Shown piece after piece: positions 63,829 to 64,000 of a stretch of DNA of 64,000 nucleotides. How positions within the stretch are numbered: the first letter of the stretch is position 1; every line of letters begins with the position of its first letter. The notes under the pieces were generated by a model, which saw nothing but the letters and a program-made list of their open reading frames with translations, was not told where the DNA came from and made no database searches. The stretch is taken from contig NC_092180.1 of assembly GCF_043641665.1 (NCBI RefSeq), positions 14,811,891 to 14,875,890 of the forward strand. The letters run 5' to 3'. A program made the translations under genes and the position numbers. The stretch comes from Enoplosus armatus (Eukaryota > Chordata > Actinopteri > Centrarchiformes > Enoplosidae).

Positions 63829-64000
63829 CGTACATAACACAGTAGATGATCATTCCAGAGCAGTGTGTTGTTGCAGATGTAAATGAAGCCTAGGAAGGCC
63901 TGGCATGAAGTTTGATCTTAAAAATGGAGGATATCCTTCCATCCCTGGTTTCAATGAGCCGTCATGGGAACTGGAATTGTAGGCCCACTTATATTCCCCT

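Larger units (their letters stand above)
33539..64000 (-). other. zfhx3: intron 1 of zfhx3, 3' 30.5 kb
   Basis: This is non-coding sequence upstream of exon 2. No exon, promoter island or other gene is recognisable. It holds three very long G/C homopolymers (40543-40564, 41995-42017, 46286-46310), TG/GA arrays at 50907-50968, 55653-55686 and 63806-63828, CTGA repeats at 50724-50743, and AT-rich motif-dense blocks near 34330-34660 and 49800-50245. An open frame of 187 codons at 61753-62316 (plus) has no recognisable domain. The rest looks like unique intron. That it is one intron is inferred from the human gene structure, and non-coding alternative first exons could be hidden here. Confidence 0.75.

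Noticed and set aside
1..64000. Bacterial-type systems, CRISPR arrays, phage or tRNA genes
   Set aside because: The window is clearly a vertebrate intron-exon gene. No spaced direct repeats, cloverleaf consensus or operon-like gene series was found.

Overview
The window is vertebrate nuclear DNA, most probably from a ray-finned fish. It holds the 5' part of one large multi-exon gene on the minus strand, a zfhx3 (ATBF1) orthologue or co-ortholog encoding a giant zinc-finger/homeodomain transcription factor. The protein assignment is strong. The fish assignment is an inference from moderate intron sizes, many CA/TG and GA microsatellites, very long G/C homopolymers, and no recognisable Alu, L1 or CR1 sequence. 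There are no bacterial-style genes, operons, phage, CRISPR arrays or recognisable tRNA/rRNA genes.

Layout, following transcription from high to low coordinates: 64000-33539 is the 3' part of intron 1, with the promoter and exon 1 outside the window. Exon 2, at 33538-31019, holds a short 5' UTR segment and codons 1-828. Intron 2 is only 152 bp (31018-30867). Exon 3 is 30866-30287, intron 3 is 30286-26775, exon 4 is 26774-26278, intron 4 is 26277-1691 (24.6 kb), exon 5 is 1690-1459, and intron 5 begins at 1458 and runs out of the window. Reading frame and splice phase agree across all four junctions that can be tested. The joined exons give about 1,264 codons, roughly the first third of a protein that is about 3,700 residues in human. 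The homeodomains lie downstream, outside the window.

Phrases such as LVSEELM and [12 protein letters not shown] in exon 4, and HLQQHE and [18 protein letters not shown] in exon 5, match ZFHX3 as I know it and not ZFHX4. Coding sequence fills about 6 % of the window. The rest is intronic, with microsatellites, a few palindromic or hairpin segments, one possible transposon-derived patch, and AT-rich blocks dense in homeodomain and POU motifs that are plausible conserved enhancers. Intronic open frames of 60-190 codons look like chance.

I found no new multi-gene system. The best leads concern splicing and protein evolution. A (TC)n microsatellite forms the polypyrimidine tract of exon 5 and pushes the likely branch point about 100 nt upstream. 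A TAGTAG tandem acceptor starts exon 4. Intron 2 is tiny, splits a zinc finger, and would give a truncated protein if retained. Overlapping upstream ATGs precede the start codon. The N-terminal zinc finger of mammalian ZFHX3/ZFHX4 appears to have decayed in this copy.
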